A stretch of 64,000 bases of DNA from Aralia elata. Lineage: Eukaryota; Streptophyta; Magnoliopsida; Apiales; Araliaceae. Positions within the stretch are counted from its first letter, which is position 1. Every line of letters begins with the position of its first letter. The stretch covers positions 2,782,852-2,846,851 of the forward strand of contig JAVJAP010000143.1 in NCBI GenBank assembly GCA_034770075.1, written 5' to 3'. This document shows, piece by piece, positions 1 to 10,933 of the stretch. The position numbers and the translations under genes are program-made. The notes below the pieces were generated by a model. It did not search any database and was not told the origin of the DNA. It was given only the letters and a program-made list of their open reading frames with translations.

Positions 1-1235
1 TTTTGGCTTTGAAATTCTGCAGTTCGCGAACTGCAGAATCTGGAAATCAGATGTCTCGCCCCGGCGAGGTTTTTGTTAGGGAATTTCTCGCCCCGGCGAG
101 AGCTCGCCCCGGCGAGGGTTTCATGTTATAAGTCTCTCGCCCCGGCGAGAATTGCAGAAATAGAAAATTTTTCCTATTTTTAATTCTTTTCTTTTTGGTT
201 ATCATATGTTACCCTAAACAAGAATTACTTATAACCATTACACATCTAATGTAGAACAAAGTTTAAAACTTAGCCAGTGGTTAAGTGTCGATTAAAGCGA
301 GACGCAATAAAACGAAGGTTTACAAGGAGCCCTAATGGAACTTAATTCCTAACTTAGGAATTGTAAAGAGAATAAAGTGAAGGATTTTGAAATGTTAAGT
401 AGAATTAATTCTAAGTGTTGATATGTGGCTAACAAATCATGTACATGATTATATATATCGTGTAGGATACATGAAGTGCAGATAAACATAAGCTGGTTAC
501 GGTAAATGATAATCTACGAACCAGGCAAGTCTTTCAGTTCCTAGTTGTTATGTGAACTCGATGATTAATTGCTTTAAATTTTATACTGTAAGAGCATGAC
601 ATGTTACATGTACCGTGAGTATGAATTGTTAAAGTCAACATATGACTTCCTTGATTGAGTAAAGAATGTTGATTGAATTATGGATTTCAATCTCTACTTG
701 ATATGTGACGTACAACATGTAAGTTATATTTATCCAGATGTTTACATTATTTTAAATAAACATGATAATTATGTGCTACGTGATGCATGCAAACTGTTAG
801 ATTTTGCTGAGCTGTCGAGCTCATTCTTGCAAATAACCATTTTTGCAGGTTAAGGATTCAAGGTAAAGTTATGTGCTATCTAAATGACGTGGATCAAAAT
901 GTCGCATGAAGATTAGATGTTCTAGTTGAAGATAACACTTGAGTTATGTTAAGATTTTCGTTAAGTGTATTTATGTTGAGTTGCAAAGTGTATATTGAGA
1001 TGTTATCTTATATAGTAAGTTCGGCAAAGCGAATCATGATATTAACATGATTCAAAGATATTTTGATGTAAAGGTTGATGGTTTTGGGAACGTGTACAGT
1101 TTGTAATAGAAAAGTTTTTAATTTTCCGCATTTTAAATGATTAGTTTATCGAATGATGATAGATTGACAGGAGTTTGATGTGTTGTTAACAACCGATGTT
1201 GAGAGTTAGAATGTATGAATTTTGGGGCCATTACA
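1..1235 (+). mobile_element. 5' LTR (3' part only) of LARD-like gypsy element
   Basis: This stretch matches 5837-7071 base for base at a constant offset of 5836 wherever compared. Only two differences were seen, both transitions close to the 3' end (1228 C versus T, 1230 A versus G). It ends in TTACA and is followed directly by a tRNA-Met-type primer-binding site, so it is the 5' LTR. Its first ~1.57 kb lie left of the window. Near identity of the LTRs implies a recent insertion. Confidence 0.9.
14..149. repeat. palindrome cluster in LTR (26-nt palindrome plus four GC-rich hairpins)
   Basis: A perfect 26-nt palindrome spans 14-39, centred on TTCGCGAA. It is followed by four copies of CTCGCCCCGGCGAG at 55-68, 87-100, 103-116 and 136-149. 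Each copy is a 6-bp stem with a 2-nt loop. The cluster stands out in strongly AT-rich LTR sequence and recurs at 5850-5985 in the 3' LTR. Function unknown; it could be a transcribed structured element or a protein-binding array. Confidence 0.85.
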
Positions 1236-1237
1236 GT

Positions 1238-1249
1238 TGGTATCAGAGC
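1238..1249 (+). other. primer-binding site, initiator tRNA-Met
   Basis: TGGTATCAGAGC, complementary to the 3' end of plant initiator tRNA-Met, begins two bases after the LTR end. This is the usual primer of many plant gypsy and copia elements and fixes the element on the plus strand. Confidence 0.9.
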
Positions 1250-2293
1250 TGGTAGGTTAGAAACCTTAGGTACGAGCACCTTAGGCTATAACCTTAGAGA
1301 AGAGGGGTAAAGATGATAGAGTTAAAAGAATAATAAGTTAAATATAAATTATGGTGCAATCGTATTCTTTAATAGTTGATGTATGGTATCTGGGCTAAAC
1401 AATTCCTTCAAAGAGTGGAGGTTGATACGAACTAGCGACCGATCTAACTCGCTGTGCAAGACAGTGTAGACGAGACGGGAACTAGTTTGTTGATTGTTTG
1501 TGGGAAACCACTCGGGTGCTATACTGAACACTGTTAGAGACTCGAGGTGTGCCGAGTAAGGAATTATGAATGTGGATGATTAAGAAGTGATTTTTCGTAT
1601 AAGTGGATACATGAGCTGAGTTAAGACCTAGAAATGTTACAAGAAGAAGATGCGAATAACGCGAAGTAAACTCGAATAAAATATTGAATAATATGAATGA
1701 AGTTAGAGATTCTTAAAGGAAGAACTGATATATAAAGAAGGAGATTCAAAGAAGAATCTTGAAGAGTTATGAAAGATGAGAACAAGGAGTTACCTGACTC
1801 CAGTAATAATGATGGTATTAGTAAATAGATGATATCTGTAAGATGAGAATGATATAATGATAAGGGTTGGACTCAAATAGAGTTTAGAGACTCCATGTGA
1901 GACAAGATTATAATAAAATGATTAGGTTAAAAGACGAACCTGTAGAGCTAAAAGAACAGGGAACACCTGAGATGATTAATCATAAGATAACGTGATTAAA
2001 GAGAAGAATGGAGAAGATCGTAGGATGAGACGATCATAAGATAAGAAATACTCGTAAGAGGAGTTGCTGATAGAATGAGGTCACGACGTGATCTGCTAAA
2101 GTTATAAATGACAGAGGATCTTAAATGATTGCATAGTTATAGCATGATGCTATAAAGAGATGGTACTATGAAATAGTACGAGGTAAACTCACGAGGAGTT
2201 ATGGATGATGGAATACGAGAAATTTGTATCTGACAAAGAGTTAAGTTAAGAGCAAGATAAAATTAGGTGGGATTTCAATTGAGGACTCGTGTT

Positions 2294-2500
2294 AGTGGCT
2301 GAGTTGTACAATTCTTAGTATGGGACATGAATTTGTGCTTGGTTTGAGAACCACTTAGCTTCCTATATCGATATAGTGGTTGAGTTGAACAATTCCTGAT
2401 ATGGGATGGGATTTGTCCATGGTTTAACAACCGCTCAGCTTCCTATATTGATTAGTGGTCGAGTTGGTTCGACAACCACTTAGCTTCCTATATTGATAAT
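2294..2500 (+). repeat. short tandem repeat, ~80-bp unit, about 2.6 copies
   Basis: Three successive units begin AGTGGNNGAGTTG (about 2294, 2375, 2454) and each ends with a version of CTTCCTATATNGAT; the third is shortened in the middle. It lies in the non-coding interior of the LARD-like element. No function is evident. Confidence 0.6.
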
Positions 2501-4257
2501 CATTGAAATATTGGTGTCGCACTATCGATATACGTATGACGAGAAGGTGATTCTTTTCTCATATTTATATTTGATAGTTAGAGAATATTAATATTAGATA
2601 CGATTCTTAAAACTCATACTTATGGTAGGTTCGTGACTCATAATCGTATAATGGAACCCCTCAGCGAATGGACGATTTTGGTCTGACTAGGATAAGTTCC
2701 TAAACCGTATGATTGTGGTAAGTTCCTGAATTTCCAAAGTGTGGTAAGTTCAACGAACTATATTGGGTATAGAAAAGCTATGGTATAGAGAGCATTGACA
2801 GTATAGAGGATTGATAGAATGAGTAAGTAATGAAGTAATGAAGTCAAGATTGAAGTTGATGGAGAAAATAGAGATTCCAAATCCTCTAGCTAAGCTAGAT
2901 TTTCAAAATTTATTGACATCGTGCTGATATTGATATTTGCAATTTTTTGTGTTCTCGAAAATGTATATTGGGTCAATGTTTGAACCAATAAGTTTTGAAA
3001 AAGTGCTATTATTCATCCGTCTATGCTAATTGTTTCAGCTAGACAAAAATGATTTCCAAATTATCAAAATGTATTTTGAGCGATGGAGTCATTAATGCAA
3101 TTGAACCTAGTGTTGGATGTGATCGAAAGATCGTCAGCCCACTATGGTTTGTTGTAGTATGACAAAGTCCTAACATGACGGCATCCTCAACGTACTATTA
3201 AGACGGTACGGTATCATGATGTCATAAAAGAATTTTGATTTACTTTTAAACTATGAAAAGATATGCCAATTGAGTTGGCTAAAAAAAAATGTTTTGACTA
3301 TTGTCCGAATTGTTGTTCAAGATCTATGCTAATTAATTCGGCTAGACAACTATTGAAAGATGTTTATAAAGTTCAAGAATTCTTTGAGATTTTATACCAA
3401 ACCAGTTTGTTCTGGTGCGGAATTTATATTAAGTCTGAGGTGAACCAACCCTGTAATGGGGGCTACACAATAGCGTTAATATGTATGTGCACAATACATA
3501 GTACGAAGGGCTGATCACCTGGAGTACGTGAAGAGATGGTCCATAGTCTTTTGACTGTTAAAGGTTACAGTAGAAATATCTATTAACCTAGGACAAGGTT
3601 CAAGTCTTTACGACTCCTCAGCATGATATTGAAAGTTTTTGAATGAATCTTTTAAATTCCTGAGTTATTCACACTGCTTTTCAATTATTGAAAAATTGTG
3701 GAAGATTCTTATTCTTTTGAAAGTTGGTAGGAAGATATTTCCTAGAAAGGAGTAGGTTATAGAATGTGACACGTGATGATGAGTGAATTAACAACTATAT
3801 AAATCCAAGAAAGGAATGAAATTCCAGAAAGGGAGAGACCAATTTAGTTGATGATGATTAATGATGAGATATTTTTAGAAGAGGAAGATGTGAAGAATGC
3901 AATGATCTTAGAAAGATCCTTAGAGAAAGAATTGGGATATAGAACCCAATGAATAAGTAGGGATTGATGTAAATAAGTCCATTTTGATAGCTGGAGAATA
4001 TTTATACGATGCTAAATCAGAATATTTTGGTGATTACAATGAGTATGTTATGCGATGATCCTTAGAGAAAGGAAGTGAATGCGTTGAAGGGTGAAAGAAT
4101 ATATAATAAGCGAAGAGTTTCAAGTTTTAGTAAGGGTGCCGAAATAAAACCTACTCTAAGGTAATGTGTTGAAGTTATTCAACAATAAAATTTTGAAGAG
4201 ATTAAGTAAAAACCGAGTAAGGGAGGTTTCGTTGATTCTGGGGACGGAATCCTTATA

Positions 4258-4269
4258 AAGAGGGAAGGA
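4258..4269 (+). other. polypurine tract
   Basis: AAAGAGGGAAGGA lies immediately upstream of the 3' LTR start TGCGACAACCC. It is the expected primer for plus-strand DNA synthesis and fixes the LTR boundary. Confidence 0.8.
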
Positions 4270-7071
4270 TGCGACAACCCGAATTTTCAGGAATTATTAA
4301 ATGAGAATCTAATAAATAAAATTCTTATTGTGAGAGGTGTCGGGTTCGAATATATTTATATATATGTTTTGTGTCGTGAAATATATGATTTGATGCGAAT
4401 ATAGAAGAGGAATATTTTTTTTATATTGGAATAGTGAGGTTTAATGTTTGATTAAACCATTGATGATAGTTAATGAAATTATTACGAGAAGGGAATTAAT
4501 TGATTATTAATTAGTTAATTTTATTGAGTTGAAAATGATATTATGAAATAATATAATTTGGTTGATATGTTTTGTTGGTAATGGAATTCTTTTATGAAGT
4601 AAATTTCATAAATAATGTGAATAATTCACTTAATTAAAATAGTGAATTAATATTTGTTTTGATAAAACGAGAAAATAATTTGTTACATGCTAATGTATTA
4701 CGATTGTGAATGTCGTAAATGGATAAAATATTTATTGAGAAGAATAAATATTTTAATTGGAATGCTTATTTAATAAAATAAATATTTGATAAGAATATTG
4801 TGTGATAATTTATTTGTATAAGAATATTAAGTAAGGTGAAGATAAATATTTTTATATTTGATGCGTGTTTTATTATGCATAGATGTTGGTAATTTATTAA
4901 ATGAGAGGATGAATAATTTTACTCAATAAAATTATTTATTAAGTGAAAGATGATTTTATTAAACAAAATTATTTTATTAAATAAAATTATATTTAAGTGT
5001 GACATGATTTATCATATGAAAAAAAAATATTAAAATAAAGAAAGGAGGTTTAATTGGGTTCTAGTCAAACATGGCCTAGAGACCCTTTGTTTTTGTAACT
5101 GACTAAAGGAGAGGTTTTATTTTCTTTACGTTATTCTCCTAAGTCTGGAGAAGAGAGAACACAGAGAAGGGAGGAAGAGAGAAAGTGAGAGAAAAAGGAT
5201 TCTTTGTGAAATTGAGAAGTCACTTGAGAAATCAAGAAAAGGAAGAAGATTTAGCAAGCAATTCTTGTCATCATCTAGATAACCTAAGCAAGAATCAAAG
5301 GTAATAATCTAGCTTTGAGTTGTTAATTTCATATTCATTGAGTTTTCTTTAAAATGGATTTTTGGTTGAAGGATTTGATGAAGTATTGGTAATATATGTT
5401 TATAAGCATGCTTAATCCGTTATTTGGCGTTTATATATAATTTTGGAGTTATCAAATTCATGAAAACATGAATTAGAAGAAGAAAATTGAGTTTTGTAGT
5501 AATATGTATATTTTAGTCTATTTTGAGACTAAAATTAATAGTTAATTCATGCATAAAGTCTGTAATTGATATTGGATTGTGTTAGTATTCTGAGAAACGA
5601 AAACGTTGCAAGTTAAATCAATCAAATTGGTGGAGAAACGAATTCGTGAGAGTTTGATTCGTTAAATTTGTTCAAATATGAAAAACTAGCATGAACTTTG
5701 ATTTTGGGTCTTTAAAATTTGTTATTTAAGTAATTTATGCTGTTAAAATCACTGTACACATGTTAAGTTTTAGTTTTACATTATGTATGATGTCTGGGTA
5801 TGCGTAAATTGCCTATTGGATGAAGGAATTGAGAATTTTTGGCTTTGAAATTCTGCAGTTCGCGAACTGCAGAATCTGGAAATCAGATGTCTCGCCCCGG
5901 CGAGGTTTTTGTTAGGGAATTTCTCGCCCCGGCGAGAGCTCGCCCCGGCGAGGGTTTCATGTTATAAGTCTCTCGCCCCGGCGAGAATTGCAGAAATAGA
6001 AAATTTTTCCTATTTTTAATTCTTTTCTTTTTGGTTATCATATGTTACCCTAAACAAGAATTACTTATAACCATTACACATCTAATGTAGAACAAAGTTT
6101 AAAACTTAGCCAGTGGTTAAGTGTCGATTAAAGCGAGACGCAATAAAACGAAGGTTTACAAGGAGCCCTAATGGAACTTAATTCCTAACTTAGGAATTGT
6201 AAAGAGAATAAAGTGAAGGATTTTGAAATGTTAAGTAGAATTAATTCTAAGTGTTGATATGTGGCTAACAAATCATGTACATGATTATATATATCGTGTA
6301 GGATACATGAAGTGCAGATAAACATAAGCTGGTTACGGTAAATGATAATCTACGAACCAGGCAAGTCTTTCAGTTCCTAGTTGTTATGTGAACTCGATGA
6401 TTAATTGCTTTAAATTTTATACTGTAAGAGCATGACATGTTACATGTACCGTGAGTATGAATTGTTAAAGTCAACATATGACTTCCTTGATTGAGTAAAG
6501 AATGTTGATTGAATTATGGATTTCAATCTCTACTTGATATGTGACGTACAACATGTAAGTTATATTTATCCAGATGTTTACATTATTTTAAATAAACATG
6601 ATAATTATGTGCTACGTGATGCATGCAAACTGTTAGATTTTGCTGAGCTGTCGAGCTCATTCTTGCAAATAACCATTTTTGCAGGTTAAGGATTCAAGGT
6701 AAAGTTATGTGCTATCTAAATGACGTGGATCAAAATGTCGCATGAAGATTAGATGTTCTAGTTGAAGATAACACTTGAGTTATGTTAAGATTTTCGTTAA
6801 GTGTATTTATGTTGAGTTGCAAAGTGTATATTGAGATGTTATCTTATATAGTAAGTTCGGCAAAGCGAATCATGATATTAACATGATTCAAAGATATTTT
6901 GATGTAAAGGTTGATGGTTTTGGGAACGTGTACAGTTTGTAATAGAAAAGTTTTTAATTTTCCGCATTTTAAATGATTAGTTTATCGAATGATGATAGAT
7001 TGACAGGAGTTTGATGTGTTGTTAACAACCGATGTTGAGAGTTAGAATGTATGAATTTTGGGGTCGTTACA
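4270..7071 (+). mobile_element. complete 3' LTR (2.8 kb) of LARD-like element
   Basis: Starts TGCGACAACCC after the polypurine tract and ends GGGGTCGTTACA, with TG...CA termini. Its last 1235 bases match the window's first 1235. The first part is AT-rich; a likely leader with purine-rich GAGAGAA runs lies near 5150-5250. The palindrome cluster recurs at 5850-5985. A 5-bp duplication cannot be checked because the left end is outside the window. Confidence 0.9.
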
Positions 7072-8351
7072 CTCGGTCAGTCACAGAGCTCTCTCTCAGC
7101 ATCGTAGAGTTGGACCAGGCTATGGTAGAGTGAAGCTAGGTCAGTCACAAAGCTCTCTCTCGGCATCATAGAGTTGGACCAGGCTAACATAGAGTGAAAC
7201 TCGGCCAAACAAACACAGAGTGACTCGGCAGATCATAGAGTTAGTTCTATCATCAGTCAAGATCTCATCGTAGAGTCACATCTGCATTAACAAGACGACA
7301 GTTCTCAAAAAGATAAAGGAGCAAAACTTTTATATTGTCTCTAAGTGATCTAAACGCAACATGAAAGATCACCATGAACGTCTGCAAGAATTAAGTCTCA
7401 CCAAAGGATTGTACAATCAGCCAAACACTCTACGATCCTCATTCAGACAAGCAACCAAGAACTGAATTTGATATTCTACGTTGCCCATATTGACTGATCA
7501 GTAGAAAGACCTGCCCAAGACAGTTGCTGAATACTTAATTAACTGAACGAAGAATCAGAGTCAGTGGGGAACAAACAGCTATGGTTTGCAGATATTCAGA
7601 GCACTATACTTACCACCATCTTGGAACAAGATAATGGATGCTGACTCACCCCACTACCGTGCATAACAAGGAAGAATTCAGAGGCATCAATATAAGACAA
7701 ACAGATTGAAGAAACCAAATAAGTAAGTACGAGGAAAAGAAATCAAATCTGTCAAAATACCACTCTACGATCAAAGAGACAACAGCTTGCTTCGCTACTG
7801 AGTTCATCAGACCATATGCTTCAAGCATCTCAGTAGCAACAAAACAAACACTCTCAATCAAGTGAAAGGGTCAACAGGTGACCAACCAAAGTCAAGTCTG
7901 CTGGACTTGCTGAGTACCAAAGGGTACAAGAGATTCTAAGGCTACGGGTCTTAGTCTATAGAGTTCCAAGGCTGTTGGCTTTGGAGAGTACTTAGTGTAC
8001 TACAGTTCCGAGGCTGCTGGCCTTGAAAGAATCTTAGTGATTCAAGTTGTAAGATATCCTTAGTGGATTTGCTACTTAAGGAGTAGAAAGTGGAATAGGA
8101 GTCTTGTGTGCTCCCAACAACTTAAAGCCCTGTGTTTTTCTCTCTCTCTGTACTCCATAACTGTTATATCACTACCTTATCATATCTGCTATAACTGTTA
8201 TATCGTTAAGGGGGATTAAAATCATCACATATTTCGCTGTGCTTAATTAACTTGTTTATTAGTCAAGTCTTTTAGAAAAAGAGTTAAAAAGTTTCAAAGC
8301 ATCTATTCAACCCCCCTTTCTAGATATCTTTTGTGCCTCTAGAAACTAACA
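7072..8351 (-). mobile_element. LTR fragment, TGTTA...TAACA family (unclassified)
   Basis: Read on the minus strand the segment begins at 8351 with TGTTAGTTTCTAGAGGCAC and soon reaches the run GGGGGGTTGAATAG. The same start occurs on the plus strand at 30228. It stops abruptly where the LARD-like element ends at 7071, so its other end is missing or lies left of the LARD insertion. There is no coding capacity. The right edge abuts a chromovirus integrase fragment, so it probably inserted into that gene. I cannot place the family; a Sirevirus or other copia LTR is possible. Confidence 0.65.
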
Positions 8352-8727
8352 GATACGATTCGGGAAGAAAGGGAAGTTAAGTCCAAGATTTATAGGACCG
8401 TTTGAACTGTTAAAAAGGGTAAGAGAGGTAGCTTATGAAGTAGTCTTACCTCCGAAGCTGGAGCATATTCATAATGTGTTTCATGTGTCAGTTTTGTGAC
8501 CTTATAAACAAGAGTATAAGCACATAATAGAATATGAACCTATTTAGGTTGAAAAAGACTTAACGTATGAAGAAATTTCGATTCATATAATTGATAAGAA
8601 AGAGCAAGTCTTAAGAAATAAAACTATACATTCTGTAAACGTAGTATGGAGGAACCACAATGCTGAGGAAGCTGTGTGGGAACTCGAAGATAAAATAAGG
8701 AAGAATTATCCTCATCTTTTTGTGTAA
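8352..8727 (+). pseudogene. gypsy integrase C-terminus and chromodomain, fragment
   Basis: The frame reads RFGKKGKLSPRFIGPFELL, then the KLEHIHNVFHVSVL motif, then LRNKTIHSVNVVW...EEAVWELEDKIRKNYPHLF before TAA at 8725-8727. This is the integrase C-terminal domain followed by the chromodomain typical of plant Tekay/Del-type chromoviruses, which directs integration to heterochromatin. The N-terminal part of pol is absent, cut off by the LTR fragment on the left. Two in-frame stops occur: a TGA where an Arg is expected and a TAG where a Gln is expected. Both are explained by C-to-T changes. A polypurine tract and an LTR start follow at once, so this is the authentic 3' end of a pol gene. Confidence 0.88.
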
Positions 8728-8760
8728 CCTTATATTGTGATTTTGGGGACAAAATCCTTA

Positions 8761-8774
8761 TAAGGGGAGAAAAA
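8761..8774 (+). other. polypurine tract
   Basis: TAAGGGGAGAAAAA directly precedes the LTR start TGTAACG. It follows the conserved context TTTTGGGGACAAAATCC seen in chromovirus 3' ends. Confidence 0.8.
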
Positions 8775-8858
8775 TGTAACGATTATGATTAGAACTTAAT
8801 CTTGTAATAAGGATTATTAATATTTATTTAATAAAATAAATATTTTTTTATGAAAATG

Positions 8859-10298
8859 TGATGAGTAGGTTTTATACCTACTATTTGGGTACTTTTAGGC
8901 TTAATAATTTGTGTGTTTTTAAGTATTTTATGTTATTTTATAGAGTTTTTATTTATTTTATTATTTTTATTTATTTTGTAGGAATAAAGGAGTTAAGTGG
9001 CAAAATCGTGAATATTTGAAGCAATTGGGCAAGCAAGGAAGCAAGAAGAGAAAAGTGACAGAACTTGTGAGCTGCGGCGCATGATTGTACGAGGCGCGTC
9101 GCGAATCATGGGTCGCGGCGTTCGATAAGGCGAGCCGCGACGCTCGAGAGGATTGCGTGCGCGTGGAGCGCGTGGTGCGGCAGATTTGAAGGGCTAATTG
9201 GATTATTTACGTTCCTGATTATTAAAGACACTTGCTAATTAAAGCCTAAAGACTTACAAAGACTACAAAGCTGAAGACTTCAATTATAAAGATGTTTACA
9301 CCTAGGGTTATTAATGTAATCTTACTTCTATTAGGGTTAGGTGGAATAACTCCTATAAGTATTCCTATGTTATGAAGATATAGGAGAGAGACAGAGAATT
9401 ATTTATCAGTAGTTTTAAGATATTAGTTAGGGTTTCAAGGAGGCAGAGGCAAGGATTGAAGAAAGGAGCGAAGCAAAACTGTGACAGAGTTCATTCTTCC
9501 TTCTCAATTTAATTTGTTGTACTTAAGGATGTTTTCTAAATTTAGTATATTATTTATTTTATTATTTAATATGAATTAGTCTTTTCATTAAGGATTCAAT
9601 GGAACCCGATGATAGTTTAATTTAATATTTATTCTCGCTTTGATTTAAATTGATTATGGGTTGGATTGTTTATTATATCTTGTGTTGGTTGTTATAATTG
9701 CGTAATTAACAATTATCGAATGGATTTAGATGAAATCTGACGATAGATTCTAAATTAAGATATGGGTATAGTAACCTGTGATTATTAATTCTTTTCAGTA
9801 ATAGAGATTGCTAATTGAATGCTAATTTTGTGGACGGGATAGGAATATACCTGAATACCGCAAGCAACGGGTGGAAAATAATTCTTAATGATTCTATTAT
9901 TATTGTTTCTCATAAGAATATAGGGAAATTGATAGTAATAGGTATGCTATATAATTATTCAAAAGATGGTTATATTAACTATTAGTGATTTTTCGTTGAC
10001 AATTCTAAATAACTGATTTAATAAGAGGAGAATGATATTAATTAAGTGATTCATCGGGAGAAATTGAGTTCTTAATATTTTCTCTTATTTATTGAATTCA
10101 CCTTCCATTAGTTATTTAATTATTAATAAATTTACTTAAAATTCAATTGTTTAAATAGAATCAAATTGATTACGAATTAGTGTTTGGAGTAATTAATTAT
10201 TACTATTCCTCGTGGGATCGACAACTCTATTTACACTTTATTACTTGATTGACCGTGTATACTTGCACGTAAATTGCTAGTATTGATTTAGTTCATCA
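8859..10298 (+). mobile_element. 5' LTR of Athila-like element
   Basis: TGATGAGTAGG...GTTCATCA, 1440 bp, matches 12754-14162. A GC-rich block (about 9063-9185, many CGCG/GCGGC motifs) differs between the two LTRs and is ~30 bp longer here. The flanking AAATG (8854-8858) is repeated at 14163-14167. A TATA-like CCTATAAGT lies near 9350. Confidence 0.9.
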
Positions 10299-10304
10299 AG
10301 TTTT

Positions 10305-10322
10305 TGGTGTCGTTACTGGGGA
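10305..10322 (+). other. primer-binding site, tRNA-Asp type, mutated
   Basis: TGGTGTCGTTACTGGGGA corresponds to TGGCGCCGTTGCCGGGGA, the complement of plant tRNA-Asp 3' ends used by Athila/Tat elements. It carries four changes, all C-to-T or G-to-A, consistent with decay of methylated cytosines. Confidence 0.85.
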
Positions 10323-10418
10323 ATAGTTAATAATTATTATTCTAATATTAATTTATGTCGATTCGGTTTAGTTTAAACGTGTATATTTAATTGTATTTTT
10401 CTGTTTTAATCTTTTACC

Positions 10419-10933
10419 ATGGCGGCAGGTTTTCATAAATCCAATGTAGTTTCTACATTGTTGGCACAGATTTCGAGTCTTGTTAAGAGAATGGACGTTA
10501 TTGCGGATCAAAGAATTCAGCAAGAGACGGCGAAATATGAGTTGTGTGGTGGGAATCATCCCAGCAAAGTACTATCAGTTGGGAGTCGTCTCATGATTTC
10601 TATCCTCAAGGATTTCAGACTCAAGCTCCACTAATGCTTGAGAATGAGGCGAGAGTAGAGGAGTTGCTTTCAAAATTCATAATACAAAATGAGATGAGGA
10701 TGAATAGCATAGAGGAGTCCATGTGGAGTCTCGAAAATCAAATAGGACAACTCGCTAATGCTATCAGTAATCATCCCCAAGGCAATCCATCTAGCGATAT
10801 TGAGATCAACTTTGGGATAGATGATAATGAGCTAGTTGATATTGTTGAAGTTTTCACATCAACATCAATCACCATTGGAGATGTTGTTGCGGAATATGAG
10901 AAGGGTAAGAATGAGGAAAAGAGCCAAAACTAA
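10419..10933 (+). pseudogene. Athila-type gag C-terminal remnant
   Basis: Two overlapping frames together carry the C-terminal part of an Athila-lineage gag. The first frame (10419-10634) contains a Cys-knuckle-like LCGGNHPS segment. The second (10544-10933) contains EELLSKFIIQNE and the hallmark ENQIGQLANAISNHPQG followed by PSSDIE. A frameshift within 10544-10634 separates them. Gag forms the particle in which reverse transcription occurs. The N-terminal gag and all of pol are missing, so the element cannot supply its own enzymes. An alternative start at 10419 (CCATGG context) gives a short protein, probably not functional. Confidence 0.75.

Larger units (their letters stand above)
1236..4269 (+). 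mobile_element. non-coding internal domain of LARD-like element
   Basis: About 3.0 kb lie between the primer-binding site and the polypurine tract. No gag, protease, RT or integrase motif is recognisable in any frame; the longest ORFs are under 90 codons and resemble nothing. The 5' edge resembles the leader of the chromovirus-like element at 23373, and the 3' edge has the pattern TTCTGGGGACGGAATCC before the purine tract, as at 8741. The element is therefore best read as a non-autonomous derivative of a chromovirus-type gypsy family that uses another element's enzymes. A long non-coding interior with large LTRs is the definition of a LARD, though the interior here is at the short end. Confidence 0.75.

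Noticed and set aside
1238..1249. Possible tRNA genes around TGGTATCAGAGC, TGGTGTCGTTACTGGGGA and TGGCGACTCTGCTGGGGA
   Set aside because: Only 12-18 nt complementary to tRNA 3' ends are present, next to LTRs; these are primer sites, not tRNA genes.
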